Below, piece after piece: positions 7,316 through 17,066 of a stretch of DNA of 60,210 nucleotides; position 1 is the first letter of the stretch, and each line of letters opens with the position of its first letter. The DNA lies in contig NZ_JIBU02000015.1 in assembly GCF_000633595.2 (NCBI RefSeq), positions 1 to 60,210 on the forward strand, written 5' to 3'. The notes beneath the pieces are model-generated. The model had not been told where the DNA came from. It made no database searches and saw nothing but the letters and a program-made list of their open reading frames with translations. Origin of the DNA: Clostridium drakei (lineage in GTDB: Bacteria > Bacillota > Clostridia > Clostridiales > Clostridiaceae). A program made the translations under genes and the position numbers.

Positions 7316-7380
7316 AAATTTTTAGTGAGAGTATATATTATAATAACTAAATTCTCACCAAAATTCACTTCCTTTCTTTA
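7316..7380 (-). repeat. SD-hairpin-start cassette E, copy 1
   Basis: On the minus strand: AAAGGAAGTGAA, then stem TTTTGGTGAGA (7354-7364), a 23-nt loop, TCTCACTAAAA (7320-7330), ATTT and the ATG at 7315. It fills the entire gap between the two genes. Removing the hairpin leaves 8 nt between GGAAG and ATG. Same layout as copies before 38573 and 55166. Confidence 0.8.
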
Positions 7381-7381
7381 A

Positions 7382-7792
7382 TTATGCTGATTTTATAAAG
7401 TTATAGGTGAATTCAATAGCCTTTACAGTTAATTCTTCACAAGCATGCGGTGGATCATTTTCCTGAAATCCATTTGGTCGTAAATGGTAACATGTTAATG
7501 ATGAGAATTCTTTAGTAAATCTTTCTGCAAATTTATAACATATATCAGATATTTCATCATCGTTTTTCCCATTTTGAGAAAAGAAAATGCCTATAAACAT
7601 AAGAGAACCTTCTACTAGACCACATTGTGATCTGTAGCCACCTGCTCCATGTAGTCCAATAGCAGACTGAATTGTCTGTTTGTTAACTGGTATACTCATC
7701 AATTCACTTAAACAATATAATGTAGTTCTTGCACAATTAATATCTAAATCCCAATAAAAGTGATGTACACTTTCTTTTATTTTAGCTATCAT
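7382..7792 (-). CDS. C_GCAxxG_C_C family redox-associated protein
   Basis: 136-residue small protein of the family defined by spaced Cys residues and a glycine-rich turn. Visible are NCARTTLYCL near residue 19, GLHGAGGYRSQCGLVEGSLMF in shortened form (GGYRSQCGLVEGS) near 48-62, and later Cys residues in TCYHL and PPHACEEL. Members are often found next to electron-transfer or Fe-S proteins; their biochemistry is poorly defined. AGAAAGAGAGGAT precedes the ATG on the minus strand. The QueG-like gene follows 66 nt downstream through cassette E, so the two are probably co-transcribed. Confidence 0.75.
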   Translation of the reverse strand: MIAKIKESVHHFYWDLDINCARTTLYCLSELMSIPVNKQTIQSAIGLHGAGGYRSQCGLVEGSLMFIGIFFSQNGKNDDEISDICYKFAERFTKEFSSLTCYHLRPNGFQENDPPHACEELTVKAIEFTYNFIKSA

Positions 7793-7992
7793 TTTATTTA
7801 ATCCTCTCTTTCTAATTAATACACTAATTGAGCATAATATGACACAATTTTTTTAGTTTTGACATGACGTTCTTATACTTTGATTTTATAAAATTTAACT
7901 TGTATTTTTTATCAGTGTATCATAAAATATATAAATTGATAAGTCGATTATTTTAATCAATTTAATCTATTTTTACGATTGGATGTGGTATA

Positions 7993-8877
7993 TTGGATAT
8001 AAAACAACTTCAAACTTTTATGGTAGTAGCCAGATTGTTGAATTTTAGAGCAGCTGCTGAAGAACTTAACTATTCTCAATCTACTGTTTCAGATCATATA
8101 CGCAATTTGGAACAGGAACTTGGAGTAAAGCTTTTTGAAAGGCTTGGAAGAAAGGTGTTTTTAAATGAGGAAGGAAAAAAGCTAATTTCACCAGCTGAAA
8201 AGATAATTCAAGATGATGAGGAAATTCATGAACTGTTTAATAAAGGAGAAAAGATTCACGGTACTTTAAGAATAGGTGCGGCAGAAACCTTATGTGTGTT
8301 TTGGCTTCCACCATTGCTCAAGGAATACACCAAAATTTATCCTCAGGTGCGTATAATATTGAAAATGGCAGATTGTCTTGAATTTCCTGAATTGTTAGAG
8401 AAAAACTTTGTTGATGTTGCGTTTAGTCTTCATGATGAGTCTAAAAGAAAATATCTTTCTCAAATTGATATATTTGATGATTCTACTGTTTTTGTTTCAG
8501 CACCAGATTGTCCACTTGCTGCTTTGAAAAAAATTAGCATGCATGAACTTGAGGACCAAGCTTTTATCCTTACTGAATCAGAAAGTGGATATAGTATGGA
8601 ATTGAAAAATTTGCTTAAAAAACTAAATATAAAGGTAGATACTATTATGGAGCTTGGCAGTATAGAAGCTATAAAACAGTGTGTAAAAAAAGGACTTGGT
8701 ATCACTCTTTTGCCAAGAATAGTAGTAAAGAAGGAAATTGAAAATGGTGAGCTTGTAGCGCTTCCAGTGGAAATTGATGATATTAATATACATGCTAAAC
8801 TGATATATCATGTAGATAAGTGGATGTCAGCACCTATGGAGGCTTTAAAGAATATTGTATTGTTAAAAAATAATTAA
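7993..8877 (+). CDS. LysR family transcriptional regulator
   Basis: 294-residue LysR-type regulator. N-terminal winged helix at about residues 1-60 (DIKQLQTFMVVARLLNFRAA, then LNYSQSTVSDHIRNLEQELG) and a periplasmic-binding-like effector domain from about 90 on (GTLRIGAAETLCVFWLPPLL, and further on KKGLGITLLPR). The start is a TTG at 7993 behind GGATGTGG; no ATG fits the N-terminal fold. It is divergent from the C_GCAxxG_C_C/QueG-like pair across a 200-nt gap, which makes that pair its likely target. Effector unknown. Confidence 0.9.
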   Translation: MDIKQLQTFMVVARLLNFRAAAEELNYSQSTVSDHIRNLEQELGVKLFERLGRKVFLNEEGKKLISPAEKIIQDDEEIHELFNKGEKIHGTLRIGAAETLCVFWLPPLLKEYTKIYPQVRIILKMADCLEFPELLEKNFVDVAFSLHDESKRKYLSQIDIFDDSTVFVSAPDCPLAALKKISMHELEDQAFILTESESGYSMELKNLLKKLNIKVDTIMELGSIEAIKQCVKKGLGITLLPRIVVKKEIENGELVALPVEIDDINIHAKLIYHVDKWMSAPMEALKNIVLLKNN

Positions 8878-8979
8878 TGTTGAAAAATAATTAATATAGT
8901 GTAAAATATAAATAACAATAGTTATCATTTGATATATAATTTCAATAAAATGATAACGAGAGGAAGGGGAGGAATTAAT

Positions 8980-10986
8980 TTGAAGTTTAAAAGTATTAAG
9001 ACAAAAATGGCAATCTCTTTTGGAGTATTGATTTTAATTATTTGTATAGGACTTGGTACAGTATCTTTTATAGAATCTTATAATACATTAGCTTCTAATG
9101 CTACTGAATCTTTACTCCAAATGGCAGAGCAGTCTGCAAAGTTTGTTGAGACTAAAGTTGAAGGTCAATTGGATGTAATGGAAGGCTTGGCAGGAAATTA
9201 TTACATAAAGAGTGATACACTATCTACAGATCAAAAACTAAATATTTTAAAAGATGAGGTTAAGAGAAGTGGTCATATAAGTATGGGTATAGGTGACGCT
9301 AGTGGTAATGTTATATTTACAGATGGAGTGAAAGCAAATTTATATGATAGGGAAAACTATAAACAAGCACTTCAAGGCAAGAGCTCAGTTTCAGATCCTG
9401 TTTTGGGTAAGGCAGATAACAGACTTGTTATGTCTTACGCTGTTCCAATTAAGGAGGATGGAAAAGTTAAAGGAGTTTTAATTGCTACTCGTGATGGAAG
9501 TGAATTGAGCAAATTAACTAGCAATATCAAGTATGGGAAAACTGGAACAACTTTTATGATAAGCAAAAATGGACATACAGTAGCAAATAAGGATATATCT
9601 CTTGTACGTAAAATGGAGAATGTAATTGAAAAAAGTAAAAATGATCCAAGCTTGCAGGAACTTATGAAGTTTGAAACTTATATGATGGAAGGTAAGAGTG
9701 GTGCAGCTGGTTATACATATAGGGATGGAACAAAAAAATATATTGGATATGCACCTGTTAAAGGTACAAATTGGTCATTAGGTATATCTGTGCCTAAAGC
9801 TGAAGTTATGGAAAGCCTTACAAAAAATGAAAAATTGGAGGCATTTACTACTATCATGTTTGTATTAATAGGAGTATTAATAGCATTTTTTATTACTTCA
9901 TTTATAGCAAAACCTATAAATGCAATTACAAAGCATTTAAAAATAGTAGCATCTGGTGATTTTACAGTACCAGTACCTGAAAAGCTATTGAAAATGGAAG
10001 ATGAATCTGGTATACTTGCTTCTGCAGTAAAGGATATGCAGGAGATTCAGGGAAATGTAATTAGAAATATAATAGAGCAATCTTCAAATGTAACTGAAAA
10101 TATGAAACAAATTAATATGGAAATGGAAAATCTCAATAAAAGCATAGAAGAAATATCAGCAACTACAGAACAGCTATCGGATACAACAGAGAAGACTGCT
10201 GAATCTGCTGAAGAAATAAATGACATATCAAATACAATAGAAAAGGATGCAGAATCTATATCACAAAAAGCTGAACATAGTTCTGAAAGTGTTTTAAAAG
10301 CAACTAATATGTCAGAAGAAATGAAGCAAAAGGCCATAAAATCTAGAGAGAGTATAATGAGCATATACAAAAATACAAAAGAAAGTTTGGAAAATGCTAT
10401 TAAAGATTCAAAAGAGGTTTCCAAGATCAATGAATTGTCTTCAGCAATTCTTGCCATTATGGAAAATACTAATTTACTAGCACTAAATGCATCTATTGAA
10501 GCCGCAAGAGCAGGAGAGGCGGGTAAAGGATTTGCTGTTGTAGCAGATGAAATAAGGAGCCTTTCTGATGATTCTAAAGACACTGTAACCAGAATACAGG
10601 AAGTTACTAAAAATATTTTAGAAGCCGTAGAAAACTTGTCCTCTGGTGCTTATGAAATATTGGAATTTATAGATAAGAAGATTTTACCTGATTATAATGA
10701 AATTGTAGTATCTCATGAAAAATCCAGTGAGAATTTTTCAGATATAAGTAACATGGTAAGAGATTTTAGTAATACTTCCCATAAACTCCTTACATCAGTT
10801 CAAAATGTATCAAAATTGATGCAGGAAATATCTGATAGTGGAAATGAACAAGCAACTGGAGCTCAAAATATTGCAGGTGAAACTTCTCAGATAACTAAAA
10901 TGTCAGGTCATGTTGTAGAATTAACTGAAAAGGCAAAAGAAAAATCTGATTCTTTAGCGAATACAGTTTCAAAGTTCAAAGTATAA
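8980..10986 (+). CDS. Methyl-accepting chemotaxis protein with dCache sensor domain
   Basis: Membrane chemoreceptor of 668 residues. First transmembrane helix at about residues 10-30, an extracellular dCache-like domain at about 35-285 ([17 protein letters not shown], then [15 protein letters not shown]), a second helix at about 290-310 ([20 protein letters not shown]), HAMP, and a signalling coiled coil whose hairpin tip reads [20 protein letters not shown] followed by [13 protein letters not shown] chose the TTG at 8980 because GGGGAGG lies 7 nt before it; the ORF opens at 8929 without a ribosome site. No other chemotaxis gene is nearby. Ligand unknown. Confidence 0.92.
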   Translation: MKFKSIKTKMAISFGVLILIICIGLGTVSFIESYNTLASNATESLLQMAEQSAKFVETKVEGQLDVMEGLAGNYYIKSDTLSTDQKLNILKDEVKRSGHISMGIGDASGNVIFTDGVKANLYDRENYKQALQGKSSVSDPVLGKADNRLVMSYAVPIKEDGKVKGVLIATRDGSELSKLTSNIKYGKTGTTFMISKNGHTVANKDISLVRKMENVIEKSKNDPSLQELMKFETYMMEGKSGAAGYTYRDGTKKYIGYAPVKGTNWSLGISVPKAEVMESLTKNEKLEAFTTIMFVLIGVLIAFFITSFIAKPINAITKHLKIVASGDFTVPVPEKLLKMEDESGILASAVKDMQEIQGNVIRNIIEQSSNVTENMKQINMEMENLNKSIEEISATTEQLSDTTEKTAESAEEINDISNTIEKDAESISQKAEHSSESVLKATNMSEEMKQKAIKSRESIMSIYKNTKESLENAIKDSKEVSKINELSSAILAIMENTNLLALNASIEAARAGEAGKGFAVVADEIRSLSDDSKDTVTRIQEVTKNILEAVENLSSGAYEILEFIDKKILPDYNEIVVSHEKSSENFSDISNMVRDFSNTSHKLLTSVQNVSKLMQEISDSGNEQATGAQNIAGETSQITKMSGHVVELTEKAKEKSDSLANTVSKFKV

Positions 10987-11003
10987 ATATATTATGGAAC
11001 AAT

Positions 11004-11031
11004 TTTTCAGAGGACAATTGTCCTCTGAAAA
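11004..11031. terminator. Bidirectional terminator
   Basis: A perfect 28-nt palindrome, TTTTCAGAGGACAA and its complement, between the convergent chemoreceptor and FUSC genes. T-rich on both sides. Confidence 0.85.
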
Positions 11032-11036
11032 TAAAA

Positions 11037-12965
11037 TTATTTAATACTTAGTGCTTCTTGAAGTATATTAATCTCCTTGCAAATTTTTGGAAGTTCCTCC
11101 ATAATAGGAACTTTTTTAGGTTGTACAGGTAGTCTTTGTTCAATAGCTGTTGCCATTGTTTCAAATACAAGAAGTAATTGTGCTAAATTCTCATCTGATA
11201 TTTTTAAAGACCCATTTGCTATGTATCCATATTCCAGTATATAACTTATATGTTCCAATGAAAAAACTGCAGGCCACATCATTTGAAGCATTTTTTCATC
11301 GTTAGGAATTTCACCTAATGCTGTGTTATATGCCATTTTAAAATTCATAAGATTTATTTTCATTTTTTCCTTTATCCACTCTGTATTATCATTGTTTTCT
11401 TTAGCTTTAGATGCTAAACGAACCAATACTCTAGCTTGACTTCGTATTAACTTTACCATCAAATCTGGTAGTCTGCTGGAAGCTGAACGACGTCCAATAA
11501 TGTAAGTACCAATAAGCCCAATTACAGATCCAATAAATATGTCTGTAATACGTGCTGCTGCGAAATAAGAAACATTATGTATCTGAGTTGAGGTTTCTGC
11601 TATAAGCAGTGCATTTGGTGTTATGAATATTGCAGCTAAAGCATAATTTTTAGCAATAAAAAGTTCTGTCAATGCTGTCAAACACATATTAATTATAACT
11701 ATCATAAAACCTTGTGGCTGAAGTTTAAAAATAACAAGGGCTATGATTATGCCAGCAATAGTACCACAGGAACGCTGAATTGATCTGTGGAAGGTAGATA
11801 AAATGGTTGAACCAAGCATTACAGAGGCACAGGATAATGTAATCCAATAAGGTCTTGTAAATGAAAATTTAAAAGCTATAATAGTTGATATTGAAAGAAT
11901 AAATCCAAATCTAACTGCATTGACAAATACCATTGAATCTCTATTACAAGCTTTAATAAGTTTCATTTTTAACGAAGGTTTTGAAATTTTGATACTATGT
12001 CCAATATATTCTAATGGTATATTAATAATAGCCTCTATATCATAAATTATTTCCAAAAATTTATGATAATTTTTATCTAGTTCGCTAGATATTGGATTTA
12101 GTTTAATAACATCGCTATCTACCAATTCAATTCCTGTATATAGGGTTCTTATTAGTTCACCAAATTCCTTTGGTAATTTAGTATTTTTATTAGAGCATAA
12201 TTCAAGCATTTCTAAAAATAATTTATTAGCTTGTTCATTTAGAAGAACTAATCTATTAAAAAAGAATGAATTTTTCCATGGAATATAACCTGTTAAAATG
12301 GTTTCTTCTGATTCTTTTAAAGCATTGACAGCACGCTGCCTGGCGTTATTAATATTATCATTACCAATAGCTTCACTAAATTCTGCTAAAGATAAATATA
12401 CTTCCTTAAGTGTTTTTATTTCAGGATTATGTGGATTACGAAACCAGCCTATCATACTAACTATCCATGCAAAACATCCGCTTGCAAAGACTACAGTAGT
12501 ACGTATAGGTGCTGATGATGGATCAATAGTCATTCCTGTCGTCATTAAAAAACTTAATACGAAGAATATTGCTGCTGGACCTGGTATCTTAAGTACACCA
12601 AATATGAAAGTTGCAGCTGCTCCAATTAAACCTACTGTAAAAATGATTAAGATAGGATAAGGAGATAGTAATGTACCTAAAGCAACTGAAAGACTTATTC
12701 CAATTACAACAAAAAATATTTTTTTTGCACGTTGAGCATAGGGTTCATTAAAAGTATATAAATATGAAAAACTTCCTATGGCACCTAATAAACCTAAATG
12801 AAGTTGACCAAATATTAAGCCTATGATAACTGGAAATCCTGCAGATATAGCAGCACCTACAGCCTTGTTCCAGGGAAAAGGGCCTTTTCTAATTTGAAAT
12901 GATTGTTTTAATATTGTTAGAAAAGAGTTATCATTAGATAAATTTTGTTTACTCTTTTTAAACAT
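11037..12965 (-). CDS. FUSC family membrane protein (aromatic acid exporter-like)
   Basis: 642-residue inner-membrane protein of the fusaric-acid-resistance/AaeB/YccS type. It has two hydrophobic blocks, about residues 30-170 (GAAISAGFPVIIGLIFGQ and following helices) and about 350-500 (RPYWITLSCASVMLGSTI, then QRSCGTIAGIIIALVIF), each followed by a soluble region. The repeat of the block and the RPYWITLS motif at the start of the second one are characteristic. GAAGGTGA lies before the ATG. It is monocistronic. A role in export of weak acids is an inference from the family. Confidence 0.85.
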   Translation of the reverse strand: MFKKSKQNLSNDNSFLTILKQSFQIRKGPFPWNKAVGAAISAGFPVIIGLIFGQLHLGLLGAIGSFSYLYTFNEPYAQRAKKIFFVVIGISLSVALGTLLSPYPILIIFTVGLIGAAATFIFGVLKIPGPAAIFFVLSFLMTTGMTIDPSSAPIRTTVVFASGCFAWIVSMIGWFRNPHNPEIKTLKEVYLSLAEFSEAIGNDNINNARQRAVNALKESEETILTGYIPWKNSFFFNRLVLLNEQANKLFLEMLELCSNKNTKLPKEFGELIRTLYTGIELVDSDVIKLNPISSELDKNYHKFLEIIYDIEAIINIPLEYIGHSIKISKPSLKMKLIKACNRDSMVFVNAVRFGFILSISTIIAFKFSFTRPYWITLSCASVMLGSTILSTFHRSIQRSCGTIAGIIIALVIFKLQPQGFMIVIINMCLTALTELFIAKNYALAAIFITPNALLIAETSTQIHNVSYFAAARITDIFIGSVIGLIGTYIIGRRSASSRLPDLMVKLIRSQARVLVRLASKAKENNDNTEWIKEKMKINLMNFKMAYNTALGEIPNDEKMLQMMWPAVFSLEHISYILEYGYIANGSLKISDENLAQLLLVFETMATAIEQRLPVQPKKVPIMEELPKICKEINILQEALSIK

Positions 12966-13198
12966 CTTTCACCTTCTCTACTATAAATTGATTTTAAAGT
13001 TAATTGTAAGAATCCATTATTTAAAATACCTTATATTAAGTACACTGTCAATACCATATAAAAATTTGTGAAATTGTATATGTTTTGTAAAACTTTTAAA
13101 TTCATATGGTTATAGGATGAAATGATATTAGATATGGGTTATAATAATCATAATCGAATATATTGGCACAAATTTCATGTATGATTGTGGAGGAAAAT

Positions 13199-13906
13199 AT
13201 GACAGATAAGAATAAAGGAAAAGTTACTTTATATTTAATGAGACATGGACAAACTATTTTAAATAAGGCTGAGAGAACTCAAGGTTGGTGTGATGGTGTT
13301 CTTACCAAAGAAGGCATAGAGGTTGCTGTAAATACTGGATTGGGACTTAGTGATGTGAATTTTAAAGCAGCTTACAGCAGTGATTTAGGTAGAGCAATAA
13401 AAACTGCCAAAATTGTTATAAGTGAAAATAAGTCAAGTACAAATTTGAAATTGAAAGAAATTGAAGGTTTAAGAGAAGTGTATTTTGGAAAATATGAAGG
13501 AGAATTTCAAGATATAATGTTTAATGATATACTTAATTATCTTAATGTAACTTCAATTAAAGAAGCAGAAGCAAAATATGATTTCCAAAAAGAATATTGC
13601 AATGCTTGTGCTGCTTTAGATGAAACAAAAGAAGCTGAAAGTTATGACATTATAATAAAAAGGGTAATGAATAACTTAAAGGATATATGTGAAGAAAATT
13701 CAAAAGATAATGGAGGAAATGTACTTGTAGTAGCTCATGGAGGAGTAATTAGATTGATCATTGATTACTTGGACAAGAGCTTTGTTTTGAGAGCTTTGGA
13801 TAATTCTAGTATATCTAAAGTTGTATATGAAAATGGAACTTTTAAGGTTGAATCTGTAAATGATACTAGGTATAGTGAAAAAGGCAAGGCTATGAAGATA
13901 AAATAG
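13199..13906 (+). CDS. Histidine phosphatase family protein (phosphoglycerate mutase-like)
   Basis: 235-residue phosphohydrolase of the histidine phosphatase superfamily. The catalytic LMRHGQT motif is at about residues 11-17, the acid/base Glu is near REVYFGKYEGE, and the second His is in VVAHGGVIRLI near residue 182. The ATG at 13199 has GGAGG 6 nt upstream and is preferred over the in-frame start at 13163. It is divergent from FUSC and ends at a strong bidirectional terminator. Whether the substrate is a sugar phosphate, a phosphoglycerate or alpha-ribazole phosphate cannot be told; no cobalamin gene is nearby. Confidence 0.88.
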   Translation: MTDKNKGKVTLYLMRHGQTILNKAERTQGWCDGVLTKEGIEVAVNTGLGLSDVNFKAAYSSDLGRAIKTAKIVISENKSSTNLKLKEIEGLREVYFGKYEGEFQDIMFNDILNYLNVTSIKEAEAKYDFQKEYCNACAALDETKEAESYDIIIKRVMNNLKDICEENSKDNGGNVLVVAHGGVIRLIIDYLDKSFVLRALDNSSISKVVYENGTFKVESVNDTRYSEKGKAMKIK

Positions 13907-13934
13907 CAGTGTTCAATTATGAACACTGCTATTT
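13901..13934. terminator. Bidirectional terminator
   Basis: AAATAGCAGTGTTC (13901-13914) pairs perfectly with 13921-13934 across a 6-nt loop and is followed by TTTT. It ends both the phosphatase and the minus-strand chemoreceptor. Confidence 0.85.
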
Positions 13935-13966
13935 TGTAGTTGGTTATTATAGTATATGAATTTTAC

Positions 13967-15715
13967 TTATACATTAAATTTTGAAATCATATTATTGAGA
14001 GCATTAAAACCTTCTTCAGTGGAATTAATGCTTTCTTTTATTTCATTTGCTTTGCTCACTACTGAGGATACCTTTTCAGCAATATTGCTTGTACCAAGTG
14101 CACCTTCATTTGTGGCTTCAGCTATACCATTCATAGTTAGTACTATATTTTCAACAGAAGATACTAGTTCTTTAGAAGTTGAACTAAAGTTATTTACTAA
14201 ATCATTAACAAGGTCAGCATCAAGTTTATATTGATCTGTAGCATCTAACATTGTTTGGTAGTCACAAGTAACATCATTTTCTACAAATTTAAGCAGCTCA
14301 TTTGAATTATTGGTTAAATTTTCTACACAGTCAATAACTACTTTTGTTATTTTTTGAATTTCACTAACCGATGTCCTTGAAGTTTCTGCAAGGTTTCTTA
14401 TTTCATCAGCAACAACAGCAAATCCTTTTCCTGCTTCACCAGCCCTTGCAGCTTCTATAGAAGCATTAAGTGCTAGTAGATTTGTTTGTGCAGTTATTTC
14501 TAATATAGAATCTGATAATTCATTAATTTGATTTACAGATTTAGATTGTGCCAAAGAGTTCTTTAATTTTTCTTTTACCGTATTAAGCATTTCAGAGGTA
14601 TTATTGTGTGATATTGAAAAATCATTCTTTAATTTAGAAGCTCTTTCATTTATACTTTCAACTGATTTTGAACCTAAGGCAGCTTTGCTAGAAATAGCTT
14701 CAATATGTTTCTCTATCTCAGAACTAGCAGCTGTTGTCTCTTGGGTAGATGCTGCAGTTTCTTCCATACCAGCAGATAATTCTTCTGTGGTAGAGGATAT
14801 ATCTTCTATTTCATCTTTAAGAGAAAATATATTTTCATTTACTGTCTTAATAGCATCTTTTAAAACTATAGTTTCTTCAACAACTTTTTTTATAATACTT
14901 CTGAATTCATTTCTTATATTTGATTCTGCATTGATAATTTCTGCAAATTCATCTTTTTCTGATAAGTATTGCTCATAGCTTTTATCATATTTTAGATCAA
15001 ATTTTGCTGTTTTTTTCATCAATGCTATGGATACATTGGTTCTTTTCTTTATGTTGATAATCAAATATGATCCTAGCAAAATTGAAAGGAAAATTGTACA
15101 CAATGAAACAATAAGAATTATATTTATAATGGAGTTTACTAAAGAACGACTTTCACTAATTACACTGGAATTATAGTCATCCATTATTCCTTCAATTTGA
15201 TTGATTCTTTCTCTAGCTAGATCAAAATTTTTAAGATACTCTGCCTTGCTAATTAATATATTTTTATCAGGATCAAAAAGCTTTGACCAATTGGAAAAAT
15301 CTTTATCGAAGGAATCAAATAACTGAATTAATGTTAAATTTGAATCCTTATTTTTCAGATTTTCAAATTTAGCTTTGTCGCTATATATTATATCCCTTGC
15401 TTTATGTACTCTATCAATAGTTTGTTTTTGGTTTTCTAAATAAGAAGCCTTTGCATCTTTTAAAGTTTTTGGATCTGAGGTACTTTCCATTTCCATTTGA
15501 TCAGTTAATGCTTGATAAAAGTCCCTATCAGCATTAAGCAGCCAATATTCGCTCATATGTGTTTCTTCATATATATTTTTAATTAATCCATTGTGAATTT
15601 GGTTTATGTATTTTATAGAAATACATGAGATTAATATTAGTGAGGCAATAGGGATTATTAGACTAAATATCATCTTTACACTCAACTTAATATTGCTTAA
15701 CTTCCATTTTTTCAT
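13967..15715 (-). CDS. Methyl-accepting chemotaxis protein with 4HB-type sensor
   Basis: 582-residue chemoreceptor. TM1 at about residues 12-35, a helical extracellular region of about 150 residues resembling a four-helix-bundle sensor ([19 protein letters not shown]), TM2 at about 195-218 ([20 protein letters not shown]), no obvious HAMP, then a signalling domain with [20 protein letters not shown] at its tip. Of two ATGs at 15724 and 15715, the second is spaced 9 nt from CGGAGG and the first only 1 nt, so 15715 is chosen. It shares the same tip class as the receptor at 8980 but a different sensor, so it detects another signal. Confidence 0.9.
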   Translation of the reverse strand: MKKWKLSNIKLSVKMIFSLIIPIASLILISCISIKYINQIHNGLIKNIYEETHMSEYWLLNADRDFYQALTDQMEMESTSDPKTLKDAKASYLENQKQTIDRVHKARDIIYSDKAKFENLKNKDSNLTLIQLFDSFDKDFSNWSKLFDPDKNILISKAEYLKNFDLARERINQIEGIMDDYNSSVISESRSLVNSIINIILIVSLCTIFLSILLGSYLIINIKKRTNVSIALMKKTAKFDLKYDKSYEQYLSEKDEFAEIINAESNIRNEFRSIIKKVVEETIVLKDAIKTVNENIFSLKDEIEDISSTTEELSAGMEETAASTQETTAASSEIEKHIEAISSKAALGSKSVESINERASKLKNDFSISHNNTSEMLNTVKEKLKNSLAQSKSVNQINELSDSILEITAQTNLLALNASIEAARAGEAGKGFAVVADEIRNLAETSRTSVSEIQKITKVVIDCVENLTNNSNELLKFVENDVTCDYQTMLDATDQYKLDADLVNDLVNNFSSTSKELVSSVENIVLTMNGIAEATNEGALGTSNIAEKVSSVVSKANEIKESINSTEEGFNALNNMISKFNV

Positions 15716-15982
15716 AAGTAACATTCCTCCGCTTTTCTATTCTATAATAACAATTTTACAATGAATTGGAATTTAAAGCTATAGAATCTAGAGATTAAAT
15801 TGTTAATTATTTAGTTATATTTGCTTTTTATGAAAAATTTGTTTAATATAATAAATATGTTGTGACTTTTACATAGAAAAATAAAAATGATCAACTAATG
15901 AAAAATGTTGAAACTAGATGGAAACTTTACACATTCCAAAGTTGAATTATATAGTTTAAGAAAGGTGGAATTGTAACAAATA

Positions 15983-16825
15983 ATGAAAAGAGAAAGTATT
16001 TACAAAAGATATGTACCTAAATATGAACAAGTTAGAGAAAATGATGATAATACATATTGGTTTATATTTAATTCTGATAAACTTTTAGTAAAGATAATAG
16101 ATAATCAAGTTATCATACCTACTGCAATAAGTATAGAAGAATTGAATGTTCCTTTCAAAAGTGTGCATTACATGGGGATTTTAAATGAACATAATTGTTA
16201 TGCTGTAAATACAAGCTCTATTGAATTACAGGATAACAGCATGAATTTTAAACCACTAAGATCCTTATATGACTATTTAGATGAAGATATATTCTTATTA
16301 TCAGGAAAAGCACTTCAGATTATTAAATGGGACGAAACTCACAAATACTGTGGAAGATGTGGAAGCCTTACAGATACAATTGAAGGTGAATATGGTAAAA
16401 TTTGTCCTAAATGTGGTTTTATAAGTTATCCTCGTATTTCGCCAGCAGTAATAACAGCAGTAATAAAAGATGGACAAATACTTATGGCACATAACAAGTC
16501 TTTTCCAGGAAACAGACACAGTATTATTGCCGGCTTTGTAGAACCTGGTGAAACTCTTGAAGAATGTGTTAGAAGAGAAATATCTGAAGAAGTAGGGATA
16601 AAAGTCAAAAATATAAAATACTTTTCAAGTCAGCCTTGGCCTTTCCCAAATTCTTTAATGATAGGCTTCGTGGCTGAATATGAAAGTGGAGAAATATGCG
16701 TTGATGGTGAGGAAATAACCAAAGCAGACTGGTTTAAGGAGCTTGATACCATTGAATTACCATCTAAAATGAGCATAGCAAGAGAAATTATAGATTGGTA
16801 TAGAGAAAAGTATTGTTCAAAGTAA
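15983..16825 (+). CDS. nudC: NAD(+)/NADH diphosphatase, Nudix family
   Basis: 280-residue Nudix hydrolase that cleaves NADH to NMNH and AMP and, in other bacteria, removes NAD caps from RNA. Visible in order: an N-terminal NudC domain, a zinc ribbon (CGRCGS and CPKCGF, about residues 122-145), the Nudix box GFVEPGETLEECVRREISEE in the region of residue 186-208, and the diagnostic SQPWPFPNS at about 216-224. All expected zinc and catalytic residues are present. The nearest strong ribosome site, AAGGTGG, is 17 nt before the ATG, which is unusually far. A terminator follows. Confidence 0.93.
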   Translation: MKRESIYKRYVPKYEQVRENDDNTYWFIFNSDKLLVKIIDNQVIIPTAISIEELNVPFKSVHYMGILNEHNCYAVNTSSIELQDNSMNFKPLRSLYDYLDEDIFLLSGKALQIIKWDETHKYCGRCGSLTDTIEGEYGKICPKCGFISYPRISPAVITAVIKDGQILMAHNKSFPGNRHSIIAGFVEPGETLEECVRREISEEVGIKVKNIKYFSSQPWPFPNSLMIGFVAEYESGEICVDGEEITKADWFKELDTIELPSKMSIAREIIDWYREKYCSK

Positions 16826-16833
16826 AATTAATG

Positions 16834-16868
16834 CACCACATTATTCAATTTGAATTTTGTGGTGTTTT
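16834..16868 (+). terminator. Intrinsic terminator after nudC
   Basis: CACCACA (16834-16840) pairs with TGTGGTG (16858-16864), followed by TTTT. Confidence 0.65.
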
Positions 16869-17066
16869 CTGTTGTGTAAAAAATTATCTATATAGAAAAT
16901 ATTTTCAATATTGTATATATTCAAAATAGATGTAAAATAAAACTGATAAAGGGTATTAATTCAAATAGGTAACATCTTAAGTTGTAAGGATTATATAACA
17001 AATATTGAGTACAAAGTTATATATTCATAATATGTTTAATTACCATAAAAAATGGGGAGGGACAAC

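Noticed and set aside
7316-7380. Cassette E as a conserved leader peptide starting GTG AAT TTT
   Set aside because: All three copies can be read as MNF(S/G)..., but the GTG touches the Shine-Dalgarno site, copy 2 stops after ten codons in a different arrangement, and the shared residues follow from the palindrome itself.
10047-10583. 178-residue minus-strand ORF inside the first chemoreceptor
   Set aside because: Shadow of the heptad-rich signalling domain; hydrophobic/serine bias arises from the coding strand. The same applies to 14604-14978.
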